A stretch of 64,000 bases of DNA from JABMMZ01 sp040403495. Lineage in GTDB: Bacteria > Bacteroidota > Bacteroidia > NS11-12g > UBA955. Numbering within the stretch: position 1 is the first letter of the stretch; each line of letters begins with the position of its first letter. A program made the position numbers and the translations under genes. The notes beneath the pieces were generated by a model. The model worked only from the letters and a program-made list of their open reading frames with translations. It ran no database searches and had not been told where the DNA came from. The DNA lies in contig JBBAKM010000006.1 in assembly GCA_040403495.1 (NCBI GenBank), positions 44,102 through 108,101 on the forward strand. The letters are read 5' to 3'. Positions 42,876-52,497 of this stretch are shown here, piece by piece.

Positions 42876-44087
42876 TTATTTAACCTGCTGAACCACCAAA
42901 CCTGTTCTTAATTTAGGTTCAATATAAGTTGATTTAGGAGGCATGATTAATAAATCATCTGCTACATCAAAAACCTGCTGAATAGTACATGGAAACACTG
43001 TAAATACTAAATCATATAAACCATCATTGACTCTGTTTTCCAATTCTTCTAAACCAATTTGCCCATTGATAAAACTAAGTTGTTTGTCTGTTTTAGAGTC
43101 ATTAATATTTAGTATAGATTGAAAAACATCATTTTCAAGAATAGAAACATCCAACGTTTGAACTGAATTTAATTCAGCAACATCTCCTTTGTAACCTAGG
43201 CGAAACCATTGTTTATTGATGTACAAACCAAACTCTTTGTCCTTGTGTGGTTTGAATGGACTTAAAACTTCATCAATAAAAAAATGAACCTTTAATTTAT
43301 CAATAAACCCATTTGAATCAAATGTATTATTGCATTTATACGCTCTATGAAAACTGTCAATTTTCAGAAATTCAGGAGGAACTATGTAAGCCAAATATTT
43401 TCCATTTTGCAAATTATTTTTCTTAAAAAACCCTGCAGAAGCGGCACTTCTATGGTGACCATCTGCAATGTAAAGATTCTCTAACATTGCATATTTCTCT
43501 TTTATTTGACTAATTTCATCTTCGTTTACGATTCTGTAAACAGAATGTCTTCTTTGTATTTCGTCTTCAAACTCAAAAAACAAATGTGAAGAGTCCTCAA
43601 AATGATGTAAAATATCATTAACAAAATCATTTTGAGGATGGGTCATTAATACAGGTTCGCCAATTACTCCCGAACAGTTAATATGTTCAATTAGCTGTTC
43701 TTCTTTTTCTGTAATTGTATTTTCGTGAATCTTAATTCTATTTTGATAATAGTCATCAACACTCACCAATGAAATAACCCCAAGAAATTCATCTCCATTT
43801 ACCTTATTAAATTGACGGTAAATGTAAAAGGCGTCTTGACTGTCTTTTTCAATGATTTTAGATTGAATCAATTTATCCAATTCAATTTTAGAAATAGGAA
43901 AATGTTTGCTAGGGTCTTTTTCCTCATTATAAATAAGATATGGTTTTACAACTCTTAAATAAGAATGTGGGTTGTTAGCAACAATTTCTTTTTGTTTGTC
44001 AATATCATCTAAATGAGTATTGGCAGACACGCTTCTTTCATTTCCTTTACTAGGAAACAGTGCTTTGAATGGATAAATCTGTAACAA
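42876..44087 (-). CDS. DUF1015 family protein
   Basis: 403 residues. DUF1015 pattern: YPFKALFP at the start, YIYRQF, CSGVIGEPVLMT, ADGHHRSAAS (the conserved GHHR motif), FHRAYK and ending in VVQQVK-like strand. The family is near serA and serC in many Bacteroidota and other phyla, and a link to serine metabolism (SerB-like kinase or SerK-type activity) has been suggested for relatives; here it is inference. The start is TTG at 44087, directly after the serA stop (TAA-TTG); an in-frame stop excludes any earlier start. Confidence 0.85.
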   Translation of the reverse strand: MLQIYPFKALFPSKGNERSVSANTHLDDIDKQKEIVANNPHSYLRVVKPYLIYNEEKDPSKHFPISKIELDKLIQSKIIEKDSQDAFYIYRQFNKVNGDEFLGVISLVSVDDYYQNRIKIHENTITEKEEQLIEHINCSGVIGEPVLMTHPQNDFVNDILHHFEDSSHLFFEFEDEIQRRHSVYRIVNEDEISQIKEKYAMLENLYIADGHHRSAASAGFFKKNNLQNGKYLAYIVPPEFLKIDSFHRAYKCNNTFDSNGFIDKLKVHFFIDEVLSPFKPHKDKEFGLYINKQWFRLGYKGDVAELNSVQTLDVSILENDVFQSILNINDSKTDKQLSFINGQIGLEELENRVNDGLYDLVFTVFPCTIQQVFDVADDLLIMPPKSTYIEPKLRTGLVVQQVK

Positions 44088-45047
44088 TTATAAATTAAAA
44101 TGATGTAAAATTTGTTGAACTATTTCTTCGCCTATTCTTTTTTGAGCTTCTTCTGTACTAGCACCAATATGCGGCGACAATGAAACATTTTTCATTTTCA
44201 AAATTGCATCGTCAACGGGAGGTTCTTTTTCAAAAACATCAGTACCTGCATAAGCCAAATGTCCGCTTTCTAAAGCAGCAATTAATGCTTTTTCTGAAAC
44301 AGTTCCACCTCTTGCACAATTGATAAGACCTGCTCCTTTTTTCATCATGGCTAACTCATTTTCAGCAATGACATAACCTTGACCACCAGGAATATGCAAA
44401 CTAACAAAATCAGACTGTTTTAAAACATCTTCTTTTGAAATCGTTTTTACAGATTTTTTAATACTAGGAATTTGCGTATCGGGATGGAATGTAATTTCCA
44501 CATCGTGTTCAGCAATCATTGGGTCGTATGCCAAGACATTCATTCCTAAACCATAAGCGATTCGTGCAGTTTCTCTACCAATTCTACCAAATCCAATTAA
44601 TCCCAAAGTTTTGCCTTTTAATTCGGTTCCTTTTGAAGCTGTTTTTTTAAGTTCATTGAATTGAGACATTCCGTTTTCAGGCATTTCTCTATTGGTAATT
44701 TGCAATAAACGACAAATTGAAAACAAGTGAGCAAATACTAATTCAGCAACACTTGTACTACTTGCAGCAGGTGTATTTACCACTGCAACATTGTTTGCCT
44801 TAGCACTCACCAAATCAACATTATCAAGTCCTACTCCTGCTCTACCTACCAATTTCAAATTGGGAATACCCGCTTCAATAATAGAAGCTGTTACTTTAGT
44901 CGCACTTCTAACCAAAAGAACATCAAACTCACTGATACGTGATGCCAATTCCTCTTGCGCTATTTTATTGGTTTCAACAAAAAAACCTTTGCTTTCTAAT
45001 AAAATTTTGGCCGACTGATCGATACCATCATTTGCTAATATTCTCAT
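44088..45047 (-). CDS. serA: D-3-phosphoglycerate dehydrogenase
   Basis: 319 residues, the short form with no ACT or ASB domain. Rossmann signature LIGFGRIGRETARIAYGLG, VRSATKVTASII, LKLVGRAGVGLDNVD, INCARGGTVSEKAL and the His of LSPHIGASTEEAQ (catalytic His with Glu). It oxidises 3-phosphoglycerate in the first step of serine synthesis; the missing regulatory domain implies no serine feedback through ACT. It lies 4 bp after serC on the same strand. Confidence 0.93.
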   Translation of the reverse strand: MRILANDGIDQSAKILLESKGFFVETNKIAQEELASRISEFDVLLVRSATKVTASIIEAGIPNLKLVGRAGVGLDNVDLVSAKANNVAVVNTPAASSTSVAELVFAHLFSICRLLQITNREMPENGMSQFNELKKTASKGTELKGKTLGLIGFGRIGRETARIAYGLGMNVLAYDPMIAEHDVEITFHPDTQIPSIKKSVKTISKEDVLKQSDFVSLHIPGGQGYVIAENELAMMKKGAGLINCARGGTVSEKALIAALESGHLAYAGTDVFEKEPPVDDAILKMKNVSLSPHIGASTEEAQKRIGEEIVQQILHHFNL

Positions 45048-45051
45048 TGAT

Positions 45052-46110
45052 TTATGAATTAAATGTTCTCATTACGTTAACCAAAGCTTCAACACTTTCC
45101 AAAGGAAGAGCGTTGTACATACTAGCTCTGTAACCACCTACAGAACGGTGACCAACAATACCTGAAATACCGGCAGTTTTCCAAGCGGCGTTAAATTTCT
45201 CTTCCAAAGAAGTATCATTTAACAAGAAACAAACATTCATTTTTGAACGATCCTCAACGGCAACAGTACCCACAAATAAAGGATTTTGGTCTATTTCACT
45301 GTAAAGTAAATTTGCTCTTTCTTCTGCTCTTCTTTGCATTTCAGCAACACCGCCTACTTTTTTAACCCATTTTAGGTTTTGCAACATAGCAAAAATCGGG
45401 AATACTGGAGGCGTATTGAACATGGTTTCTGATTTAATGTGAACCGCATAATTCATCATACTCGGAATTTGACGGGTCACTTTTCCTAAAATATCTTTTT
45501 TTACAATCACAACTGTTACACCAGCAGGTCCCATGTTTTTTTGAGCACCAGCATATATTAATCCAAATTTAGATACATCTACAGGACGACTCAATATGTC
45601 TGAACTCATGTCACACACCATCGTAACTGGACTATCCGGGAAAGATTGCATTTGTGAACCATATATGGTATTGTTACTAGTGCAGTGAAAATAATCTGCA
45701 TCCGTTGGAATAACGTAATTTTTAGGTATGTAGTTGTAGTTTGCATCCTCTGAGCTAGCTACTACTTCAACTGTTCCAAATAATTTGGCTTCTTTAACTG
45801 CATTTGCAGCCCAAACTCCTGTTTTTAAATAAGCACCTTTGTTTTCTAATAAGTTGTAAGCAACCATTAAGAATTGCATACTTGCACCGCCACCCAAAAA
45901 CAAAATTTCATATCCTTCAGGAATATTCATTAACTCTTTAATTGTAGCTTGCGTTTCCTCAACTACACGAACAAACTCTTTGCCTCTGTGAGAAACTTCG
46001 AGTAGTGATAATCCAGTGCCTGAAAAATTTTGAATTCCTTCTACACACGCTTGAATTGCTTCTTGCGGAAGAATAGATGGACCTGCCGAAAAATTATGTA
46101 CTTTTGTCAT
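45052..46110 (-). CDS. serC: Phosphoserine aminotransferase
   Basis: 352 residues. Class V fold: MTKVHNFSAGPSILP, GLSLLEVSHRGKEF, LFLGGGASMQF, CDMSSDILSRPVD and the PLP lysine K191 in YAGAQKNMGPAG, then GGYRASMYNALPL. It makes phosphoserine from phosphohydroxypyruvate with glutamate as donor, and may also serve pyridoxine synthesis. It is the first gene of the serC-serA-DUF1015 operon and has a strong promoter just upstream. Confidence 0.96.
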   Translation of the reverse strand: MTKVHNFSAGPSILPQEAIQACVEGIQNFSGTGLSLLEVSHRGKEFVRVVEETQATIKELMNIPEGYEILFLGGGASMQFLMVAYNLLENKGAYLKTGVWAANAVKEAKLFGTVEVVASSEDANYNYIPKNYVIPTDADYFHCTSNNTIYGSQMQSFPDSPVTMVCDMSSDILSRPVDVSKFGLIYAGAQKNMGPAGVTVVIVKKDILGKVTRQIPSMMNYAVHIKSETMFNTPPVFPIFAMLQNLKWVKKVGGVAEMQRRAEERANLLYSEIDQNPLFVGTVAVEDRSKMNVCFLLNDTSLEEKFNAAWKTAGISGIVGHRSVGGYRASMYNALPLESVEALVNVMRTFNS

Positions 46111-46128
46111 TTAAAAAATATTTTTTTG

Positions 46129-46160
46129 CAAAAATAATCTAATATTGAAAAGTATAACAA
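46129..46160 (-). promoter_or_regulatory. Promoter of the serC operon
   Basis: Minus strand: TTG (plus 46158-46160), 21-bp spacer, TATTTTTG (plus 46129-46136), an exact TAnnTTTG. It is 18 bp before the serC ATG. The -33 element overlaps the start codon region of the divergent outer-membrane protein gene. Confidence 0.65.
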
Positions 46161-46666
46161 TGAAAGTTAAGAACAATTTATTACTACTGTCATTTTTAAT
46201 AGCATTTTCTGCATTAAATGCCCAAGAGTCTCAAAATCAATCAGATTCCACTCCAAAACCCCGTTTTAGAGACCGCTTAACCTTTAATATGGGTGGTGGA
46301 TTAATGTTAGGGACATTTACTAACATCAATCTCATACCTCAAATAGGGTACAGAATTAAACCCAATTTGATTGCTGGTGTTGGAGCAAACCTTCAATATG
46401 TCAGGGATAATTTCTCTTTTCCAAGTCGCGAGTTTTTGGTATATGGTGGCAATTCTTTTGTTAGATACATTGTCAATGATCAGCTTTTTTTACAAACTGA
46501 ATATCAGAAATTATTTTCTACCATAGGCAATGGCGATTATGTAATGGCTGGCGGAGGTTTTACCCCAAGCCGATATTTTAGTATTTCTGCTTTTTACCTG
46601 CTACTCCATCCCACGCCCAACATTTATGGACAACCTTTTGTCGTAAGGGGAAGTTTCTTTTTTTAA
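46160..46666 (+). CDS. Small outer-membrane beta-barrel-like protein
   Basis: 168 residues from ATG 46160 (a TTG at 46145 gives five more residues). A signal peptide ends in LNAQ. The mature part alternates hydrophobic strands and Gly/Asn turns (FNMGGGLMLGTF, IGYRIKPNLIAGVGANLQYV, VMAGGGFTPSRYFSIS) and ends in VRGSFFF, with a terminal Phe typical of outer-membrane barrels. About eight strands fit. Function unknown. It is divergent from serC and followed at 8 bp by PPK2. Confidence 0.72.
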   Translation: MKVKNNLLLLSFLIAFSALNAQESQNQSDSTPKPRFRDRLTFNMGGGLMLGTFTNINLIPQIGYRIKPNLIAGVGANLQYVRDNFSFPSREFLVYGGNSFVRYIVNDQLFLQTEYQKLFSTIGNGDYVMAGGGFTPSRYFSISAFYLLLHPTPNIYGQPFVVRGSFFF

Positions 46667-46674
46667 ACAACACT

Positions 46675-47562
46675 ATGCTTAATCTGACACAAGACCCTAA
46701 AATATGTATTAAAAATACCCAAAATTTCAATCTCAAATCGCACGATACCAATTATAAAGCTGGTTTTTATTCGGAGGAAGAGTTGAAATACTTTTTAAAT
46801 TCCTATTCTGAAAAAATTTCAGGGTTACAAGAAAAATTATATGCACAAAATAAATACTCTGTTTTGTTGATTCTACAAGCCATAGATGCAGCAGGTAAAG
46901 ACAGTTGTATTAAACATGTATTTACAGGGGTCAATCCACAAGGTGTTCATATTGTTAACTTTAAACAACCTAGTAAGGAAGAACTCGACCACGATTTTAT
47001 GTGGCGTATTTACAAGAATTTACCCAAAAGAGGATTAATTGGTGTCTTTAATCGCTCACATTACGAAGAAGTGTTAGTCACCAAAGTTCATCCCGAGTAT
47101 CTTTTAAATCAAAATATTCCAAATGTCGAATCAATTAATGATATTAATGATGATTTTTGGGAAAACAGATACAACACTATCAATCAATTTGAAAAACATT
47201 TACACGAAAATGGAACCATGATTATTAAAGTGTTTTTAAATTTAAGTAAAGACGAACAAAAGCAAAGATTCATTGACAGGATTAAAACTCCCAAGAAAAA
47301 CTGGAAATTCAGCTATGCTGATTTAAAGGAGAGAAAAAGATGGGATGATTATCAAGTCGCATTTGAACAGATGATTAAAAACACATCGACCGACTATGCC
47401 CCTTGGCATATTGTTCCATCTGACAATCAATGGATAAGCAGAGCAATTGTGAGTGAAATACTGTTAGAAAAATTAGAAAGTTTAAATTTGAAATATCCCA
47501 AACTAAACGATGAAGAAATGACTTTGTTAAAGCAAGGTTTGCATGAACTTGAATCGGAATAG
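46675..47562 (+). CDS. PPK2-family polyphosphate:nucleotide phosphotransferase
   Basis: 295 residues. Walker A-like LQAIDAAGKDSCIKHVF, GVHIVNFKQPSKEELDHDFMWR (cited in part: FKQPSKEELDHDFMW), GVFNRSHYEEVLVTKVHPE with Walker B-like FNRSHYE, KRWDDYQVAFEQM and YAPWHIVPSDNQW, all of the PPK2 family. It uses polyphosphate to phosphorylate AMP or ADP/GDP (or the reverse). The subclass is not fixed by sequence alone. It follows the outer-membrane protein at 8 bp and is convergent with the glycosyltransferase gene (3 bp). Confidence 0.92.
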   Translation: MLNLTQDPKICIKNTQNFNLKSHDTNYKAGFYSEEELKYFLNSYSEKISGLQEKLYAQNKYSVLLILQAIDAAGKDSCIKHVFTGVNPQGVHIVNFKQPSKEELDHDFMWRIYKNLPKRGLIGVFNRSHYEEVLVTKVHPEYLLNQNIPNVESINDINDDFWENRYNTINQFEKHLHENGTMIIKVFLNLSKDEQKQRFIDRIKTPKKNWKFSYADLKERKRWDDYQVAFEQMIKNTSTDYAPWHIVPSDNQWISRAIVSEILLEKLESLNLKYPKLNDEEMTLLKQGLHELESE

Positions 47563-47565
47563 TGC

Positions 47566-48441
47566 TTATTTCACTGTTTTAAAATTACGGTATTCCCCAA
47601 TTCGCCAACCAGATATTTTTTCAATCCAGTAAAGAATTCTTTTCTTTAAACTCATTTTCTTTCTTTTTATGTCAAAATCAAAAGTCCAATTTTTTTTAGA
47701 AATGCGGTCGAACATAATTTGTGGATGAATTCCTTCAAATCTTTTAAGTGAATCAATACTTGAAAAATCAAATTCTAATTCATCCTTGTACTCTTTTTCC
47801 AAAAAATCATCAGAATGCCACAACTTTCTGGCTTGTTTTAATTTTTCTAATTGCAATTTTGGGTGTTTTACCCAACCATAATGGTACACACTTGCTTGAG
47901 TTTGAGCCACAGATAACTTTTGATTGTTATGCTTTCTAAACCCTTGGGCATCTTTGTATGAAAATATTTCAGGTTTGTTTTTTATGATTCTAACTTCCCT
48001 TTTGTACCATGCTCTACTGTCGGCTAAGTAATCGTAAGTCCCATAAAAATGATTGTAATTAAAAAGTAAACCATCAATATTGTCATCACTTTTATACAAT
48101 TGCATCATTTGCCTAAGATGAACATAATCTTTTTCGTGTAAACATTCATCAGCTTGAATGTAAATACACCAATTGGCATTTGGATTAACAGCCTTTAAAG
48201 CTTTGTTGGTTTCATCTGCCAACACCCTTCCTCCTTCTCTTAAACTGTCATCCCAAACGGTTTCAATAATTTTTATTTTATCAGAATCTATCGTTTTGAT
48301 GTATTCCAATGTTGAATCTTCACTTTTACCAACAGCTACTATTACTTCATCGCACAAAGGCAATATCGATAAAATAGCTTCTTTGATGGGATAATCCGCT
48401 TTAACAACGTTTCGGGCAATCGTAAATCCTGATACAAACAT
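47566..48441 (-). CDS. Family 2 glycosyltransferase
   Basis: 291 residues. GT-A fold start: FVSGFTIARNVVKADYPIKEAI, DEVIVAVGKSEDSTLEYI and the DXD-like NWCIYIQADECLHEKD. C-terminal helices follow, with HYGWVKHPKLQLEK. Relatives add sugars to envelope polysaccharide or lipopolysaccharide; acceptor unknown. It lies 19 bp after the glucosaminidase-like gene on the same strand. No membrane span. Confidence 0.87.
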   Translation of the reverse strand: MFVSGFTIARNVVKADYPIKEAILSILPLCDEVIVAVGKSEDSTLEYIKTIDSDKIKIIETVWDDSLREGGRVLADETNKALKAVNPNANWCIYIQADECLHEKDYVHLRQMMQLYKSDDNIDGLLFNYNHFYGTYDYLADSRAWYKREVRIIKNKPEIFSYKDAQGFRKHNNQKLSVAQTQASVYHYGWVKHPKLQLEKLKQARKLWHSDDFLEKEYKDELEFDFSSIDSLKRFEGIHPQIMFDRISKKNWTFDFDIKRKKMSLKKRILYWIEKISGWRIGEYRNFKTVK

Positions 48442-48460
48442 TACTGCAAATTAAGTCAGA

Positions 48461-49000
48461 TTATTGGTATTTTCGTTTGACAGTTTTGAGAATAGACAAC
48501 ATGTCTGTTTTCCATTTGGCAAAATGATTAAAACGGCTCGACATGAATTCAATTAATTGGATATCAGTTGGCGTTTTTTTGAATTTTTCAATGTATGACT
48601 TTTCAATCATCTCCATATAAATCTTAAAATCAAGCAAACATTCAAACCAATTTCTGTAAATAGCGTAATTGGTGTTTGTTTTCCCAATAGCATACGTTTT
48701 CCTATTGCGGGGAAATCTCATGCCACATAAGTTAAAATGGGTAGTTGATAACCAACTGTAGTGATGGTCGTTACCACTTTCTTCAATTTTTATTGCCACA
48801 AATAAATGCGCACGATTTCCTATAAACTCTTTGGCAACTTTAAACAATGTATCTGTTGAAGGGACCCTGTTTAAACTTACAAAATCGATTAAATTACTAT
48901 CTCTCGATATTTCAATACTATTTAGTGAAAAGTTATTCGACTTTACCCAATGAAATTGAAAGACCAAAATCAATAATATGATAGCTTTTAGATTAATCAA
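48461..49000 (-). CDS. Exported glucosaminidase-like protein
   Basis: 179 residues. An N-terminal signal (INLKAIILLILVFQFHWVKS) leads to a lysozyme-like domain of the GH73 type: AIKIEESGNDHHYSWLSTTHFNLCGMRFPRNR (cited in part: AIKIEESGND, with catalytic Glu candidates E73/E74), KTYAIGKTNTNYAIYRNWFECLLDF. GH73 enzymes cut peptidoglycan. The domain is small and lacks obvious binding modules. The start is TTG at 49000, the only in-frame choice because an upstream stop lies at 49019-49021. The glycosyltransferase gene follows. Confidence 0.72.
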   Translation of the reverse strand: MINLKAIILLILVFQFHWVKSNNFSLNSIEISRDSNLIDFVSLNRVPSTDTLFKVAKEFIGNRAHLFVAIKIEESGNDHHYSWLSTTHFNLCGMRFPRNRKTYAIGKTNTNYAIYRNWFECLLDFKIYMEMIEKSYIEKFKKTPTDIQLIEFMSSRFNHFAKWKTDMLSILKTVKRKYQ

Positions 49001-49079
49001 ATTAATAACAAAGATATTTTAACTCATACTATGTTTATTAACAATTTATTGTCAGCCTTTTTTATTCCAAATATTTCAA

Positions 49080-49087
49080 TAATTTTG
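49080..49087 (+). promoter_or_regulatory. Promoter -7 element for the TonB receptor operon
   Basis: TAATTTTG matches TAnnTTTG exactly and ends 10 bp before the ATG at 49098, implying a very short leader. Confidence 0.45.
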
Positions 49088-49097
49088 TAATTCATTT

Positions 49098-51575
49098 ATG
49101 TTTTGTAAAAAATTTGTTTTCATCTCTATTTTCCTGCTTAATGGTTTGCTTACTAATCATTTATTTTCGCAAAATTTTACAATATCAGGTTTTGTAACAA
49201 ATGAGCAAACAGGTGATATAATAGTAGGTGCATACGTCTTTTGTCCACAAATTGGTGTAGGTGCCATCACTAATAATTACGGCTATTACGCCCTCAATAT
49301 TCCCTACGGAACCAAAAACATCATGTATGTTCATGAAGATTATCAAGGCATTATAGATACCTTAATTGTCAATAGAAATAAAACAATCAATAGGTCATTG
49401 TTACTTTTAGAAGAGGATATGTATCAAATTGACCCTTTTGACAATCCTACCTCTGACACTGAATTTGAAACGTCTGAAAATGAAAATGACACGTTTAAAG
49501 TAAAGCGAATCGTAATTAAAAATTCAGAATCTATCAATGCATTAATTCAAAAAGTTTTAGAAACTAATTTCAAAACGATTGACCGCACAGAAAATGGTTT
49601 TATAAATATATCGGGGCAACAAATCAACAGTATGCCCTCATTAGGTGGGGAAATTGATGTAACTCGTTCTGTGAAATTTTTACCCGGTGTAATGCCAGGG
49701 ACAGAACTCAACAATGGCATGTATATTCGTGGAGGTAGTCAAGACCAAAATTTGGTGTTAATGGATGGCGTTCCTGTTTATAATATGAACCACTTGTATG
49801 GTTTTTATTCTATTTTCAACTCTGAAACAGTGAACAGTATCAACGTTACCAAAAGTGGCTTTTCTGCCAAAAATGGCGGTCGTTTATCTGGAATTACCGA
49901 TGTAGTAACTAAAGAAGGAAATACAGACAGAGTCAGAGGAATATACTTAAATAGTTTGGTGGCTTTAACACTTGATGTCTATGGACCATTAAGTAAAGAT
50001 GGAAGAACAACTTTTGCTATTTCTGGAAAACGTTCTCATTGGGATTTATTTACGAGAAGTGTTTCTAGCGATTCTAATAAACTATGGTTCACTTTTTATG
50101 ATTTTAACACTAAAGTTAGTCACCGATTTAATGACAGAAGCAAATTAATTGTTAGTCTATACAGTGGTAGAGACCGATTGTACACCTTAAACCAATCTAC
50201 CGAGGATAACAATGGAACACGGGTTTACAACCGATTTGACATTGACTTAAGATGGGGAAATTTGATAAGTTCCGTAAAATGGAATCGCACGCACAATCAA
50301 AAACTTTTTTCAAGTTTATCATTCAATTACAGTCAATATGAGGCAAACTTTGGTTTGAGTATTATTTCGGTTATTGATAGTTTAATATTTAACGACAAAG
50401 CTGAATTTCAATATAAATACCGCAATTTTATTAGAGATATCAACCCAAAATGGGATTTTGAATACACAATGGACAAAAAAAATACTATCCATTTTGGTGC
50501 CTCAGCTTCTTTGAAACAGTTTTTACCAAGCAGAGATGAAATTAATTACATTTTTAACGATGTACTTGACAGACAAACAATTGATGGTTTTGAAAAAAGT
50601 ATCAGAAATTTTGAATTGGCAGCCTATGCTGAAGACCATATTAATGTTGACCAAAACACTAAAATGTCGGTTGGAATGCGTTTGGTTAATTATGTTTATA
50701 ACTCAACGGTGTTTATAATGCCTGAACCTCGTTTGTCATACAACAAAAAAATTCAAAATAAATACTCCATTAAGGCCAGTTATTCAATGATGCATCAACC
50801 GTTGCACATGATGGCAAACAATTTAAATTCAGTATTTACCGACCGTTGGTTGCCTGCTACCGACCTAATAAAACCACAAAGGTCTCAACAAATCTCACTT
50901 GGAATAGCACAAGCTTTTAAAGACAATGTGGAACTAACTATTGATGGTTATTATAAATGGTTAGATAGAGTATTGGAAACCAAGGAAGGTTTGAGCTCAA
51001 CCGGCACTGTAGCCACAGCAAAAAACTGGGAAGATGAAGTCATTTTGGGAACAGGATGGTGTTATGGATTTGAAGGCATGTTGCACAAAAGAAAAGGAAA
51101 TACAAGCGGTTGGATTGGTTATAATTTATCATGGGCCAAAAGAAATACTCCGGGTGTAAACAATGGCAATGACTACTACTTCCAATTTGACAGACGCCAT
51201 TATGTTAACATTGTTCTTCAACACCGCATTGATGATTATTATAAATTTAACATTAACATGGTTTTCTCAACTGGCAATGTTCAGTCTATTCCAACAGGTA
51301 AATACATTGGGAATAACGGTAGAATCATTTATGAATATACCGAAAGAAATAATTTCCGTTTGCCTCACACCCTCCGATTTGACATCGGTTTGGATAAGAT
51401 AAAACCTGATGATATTTTCAATGAATCTGGCTTTAGATTTTCTATTTACAATGTTATGGCAAGAAACAATCCTGTATTCATCTACATAGACAATCAAGAT
51501 GTAACGAAACCAGTGGCCAAACAAAGAAGCTATTTAATGTTTATTCCGGGTCTTACTTATTATATCAAATTTTAA
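49098..51575 (+). CDS. TonB-dependent receptor with N-terminal carboxypeptidase-like domain
   Basis: 825 residues. Signal peptide (cleavage after LFSQ), a CarboxypepD-regulatory-like beta-sandwich (NFTISGFVTNEQTGDIIVGA, cited in part), a plug with GGEIDVTRSVKFLPGVMPG, MYIRGGSQDQNLVLMDGVPVYN and a barrel ending in LTYYIKF. This variant is the type usually followed by a DUF4249 lipoprotein, as here 4 bp downstream, and acts as an outer-membrane importer or adhesin of unknown ligand. It is divergent from the glucosaminidase-like gene. Confidence 0.9.
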   Translation: MFCKKFVFISIFLLNGLLTNHLFSQNFTISGFVTNEQTGDIIVGAYVFCPQIGVGAITNNYGYYALNIPYGTKNIMYVHEDYQGIIDTLIVNRNKTINRSLLLLEEDMYQIDPFDNPTSDTEFETSENENDTFKVKRIVIKNSESINALIQKVLETNFKTIDRTENGFINISGQQINSMPSLGGEIDVTRSVKFLPGVMPGTELNNGMYIRGGSQDQNLVLMDGVPVYNMNHLYGFYSIFNSETVNSINVTKSGFSAKNGGRLSGITDVVTKEGNTDRVRGIYLNSLVALTLDVYGPLSKDGRTTFAISGKRSHWDLFTRSVSSDSNKLWFTFYDFNTKVSHRFNDRSKLIVSLYSGRDRLYTLNQSTEDNNGTRVYNRFDIDLRWGNLISSVKWNRTHNQKLFSSLSFNYSQYEANFGLSIISVIDSLIFNDKAEFQYKYRNFIRDINPKWDFEYTMDKKNTIHFGASASLKQFLPSRDEINYIFNDVLDRQTIDGFEKSIRNFELAAYAEDHINVDQNTKMSVGMRLVNYVYNSTVFIMPEPRLSYNKKIQNKYSIKASYSMMHQPLHMMANNLNSVFTDRWLPATDLIKPQRSQQISLGIAQAFKDNVELTIDGYYKWLDRVLETKEGLSSTGTVATAKNWEDEVILGTGWCYGFEGMLHKRKGNTSGWIGYNLSWAKRNTPGVNNGNDYYFQFDRRHYVNIVLQHRIDDYYKFNINMVFSTGNVQSIPTGKYIGNNGRIIYEYTERNNFRLPHTLRFDIGLDKIKPDDIFNESGFRFSIYNVMARNNPVFIYIDNQDVTKPVAKQRSYLMFIPGLTYYIKF

Positions 51576-51579
51576 AAAA

Positions 51580-52440
51580 ATGAAAACCGTTTATTTCAAA
51601 ACAACTTTATTTATACTAATTTCCTTGTTTGTAACATCTTGTGAAAAGGAAGTGGAACTGAACTTGCCTCCCTACAAATCAAAAATTGTTCTGATTGGGG
51701 AATTCAACAATTTCGAAACCATGGCTGTCAATGTGGGAAGAAGTATTCCTGTATTAACGCCTGTTGACACAACTGGATTTGCATTAGAAAATGTTATTAT
51801 CAAATTTTATGAGGGAAATACTCTTTTAGGTAATGGCAGTTTTTTCAACAATCAATATGTATTTAATTGGAGACCTGAGGCTGGAAAAACCTATACTATT
51901 GAAGCTTCACACCCCGAGTTCACTTCTGTTAAAGCAATTGTCAAAATGCCTAATGCAGTCTCATTCTCTAGCTCCTACAAAGATTCCATAGGTAAAGATG
52001 CTGAAGGATTAAACATTGGGGAAATAACATTAAATATCAATGACAATAGAGCTGAAAAAAACTACTACCAATTACTAATAAGATATTACAATGCCTCAAT
52101 TAATGAATGGTTTCCTTTCGATTTTGCATCCAATGATATAGTTTTCCTTAACAACGAAAAATACGACGATGGTAGTTATTTATTTGGTGACAAAACGTTC
52201 AACGGAACTCTAAAAACAATTAAACTTAACGTCCCTTTTGGTTTGGCAATGGGAACCCCAAAATTTGAAATTTCACTTAAAAGTATAGATGCCGTTTATT
52301 ACGAATACATTCAAAAAACAAGTAGGGACGATCAGAACCTTAGTCAAGCTTTCTTAAATCCTGTTATTCTGAACTCAAACGTGGAAAACGGATTGGGATT
52401 TGTTGCAGGGGTTTTAAACCGCAGGGATACTATCAGATAA
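51580..52440 (+). CDS. DUF4249 lipoprotein, partner of the TonB receptor
   Basis: 286 residues. A lipobox in FVTSC (C21) begins the mature protein, then EKEVELNLPPYKSKIVLIGEF, the common start of DUF4249. The core is beta-rich (VIIKFYEGNTLLGNG, TYTIEASHPEF). DUF4249 proteins regularly follow this class of TonB receptor and probably form a surface or periplasmic lid or ligand-binding partner, by analogy with SusD. It overlaps neither neighbour; PorQ follows. Confidence 0.87.
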   Translation: MKTVYFKTTLFILISLFVTSCEKEVELNLPPYKSKIVLIGEFNNFETMAVNVGRSIPVLTPVDTTGFALENVIIKFYEGNTLLGNGSFFNNQYVFNWRPEAGKTYTIEASHPEFTSVKAIVKMPNAVSFSSSYKDSIGKDAEGLNIGEITLNINDNRAEKNYYQLLIRYYNASINEWFPFDFASNDIVFLNNEKYDDGSYLFGDKTFNGTLKTIKLNVPFGLAMGTPKFEISLKSIDAVYYEYIQKTSRDDQNLSQAFLNPVILNSNVENGLGFVAGVLNRRDTIR

Positions 52441-52497
52441 ATGTCATTTTTTTTACAAAAACATACTAAAATTACTAAAATTTCATTTTACAATCGC

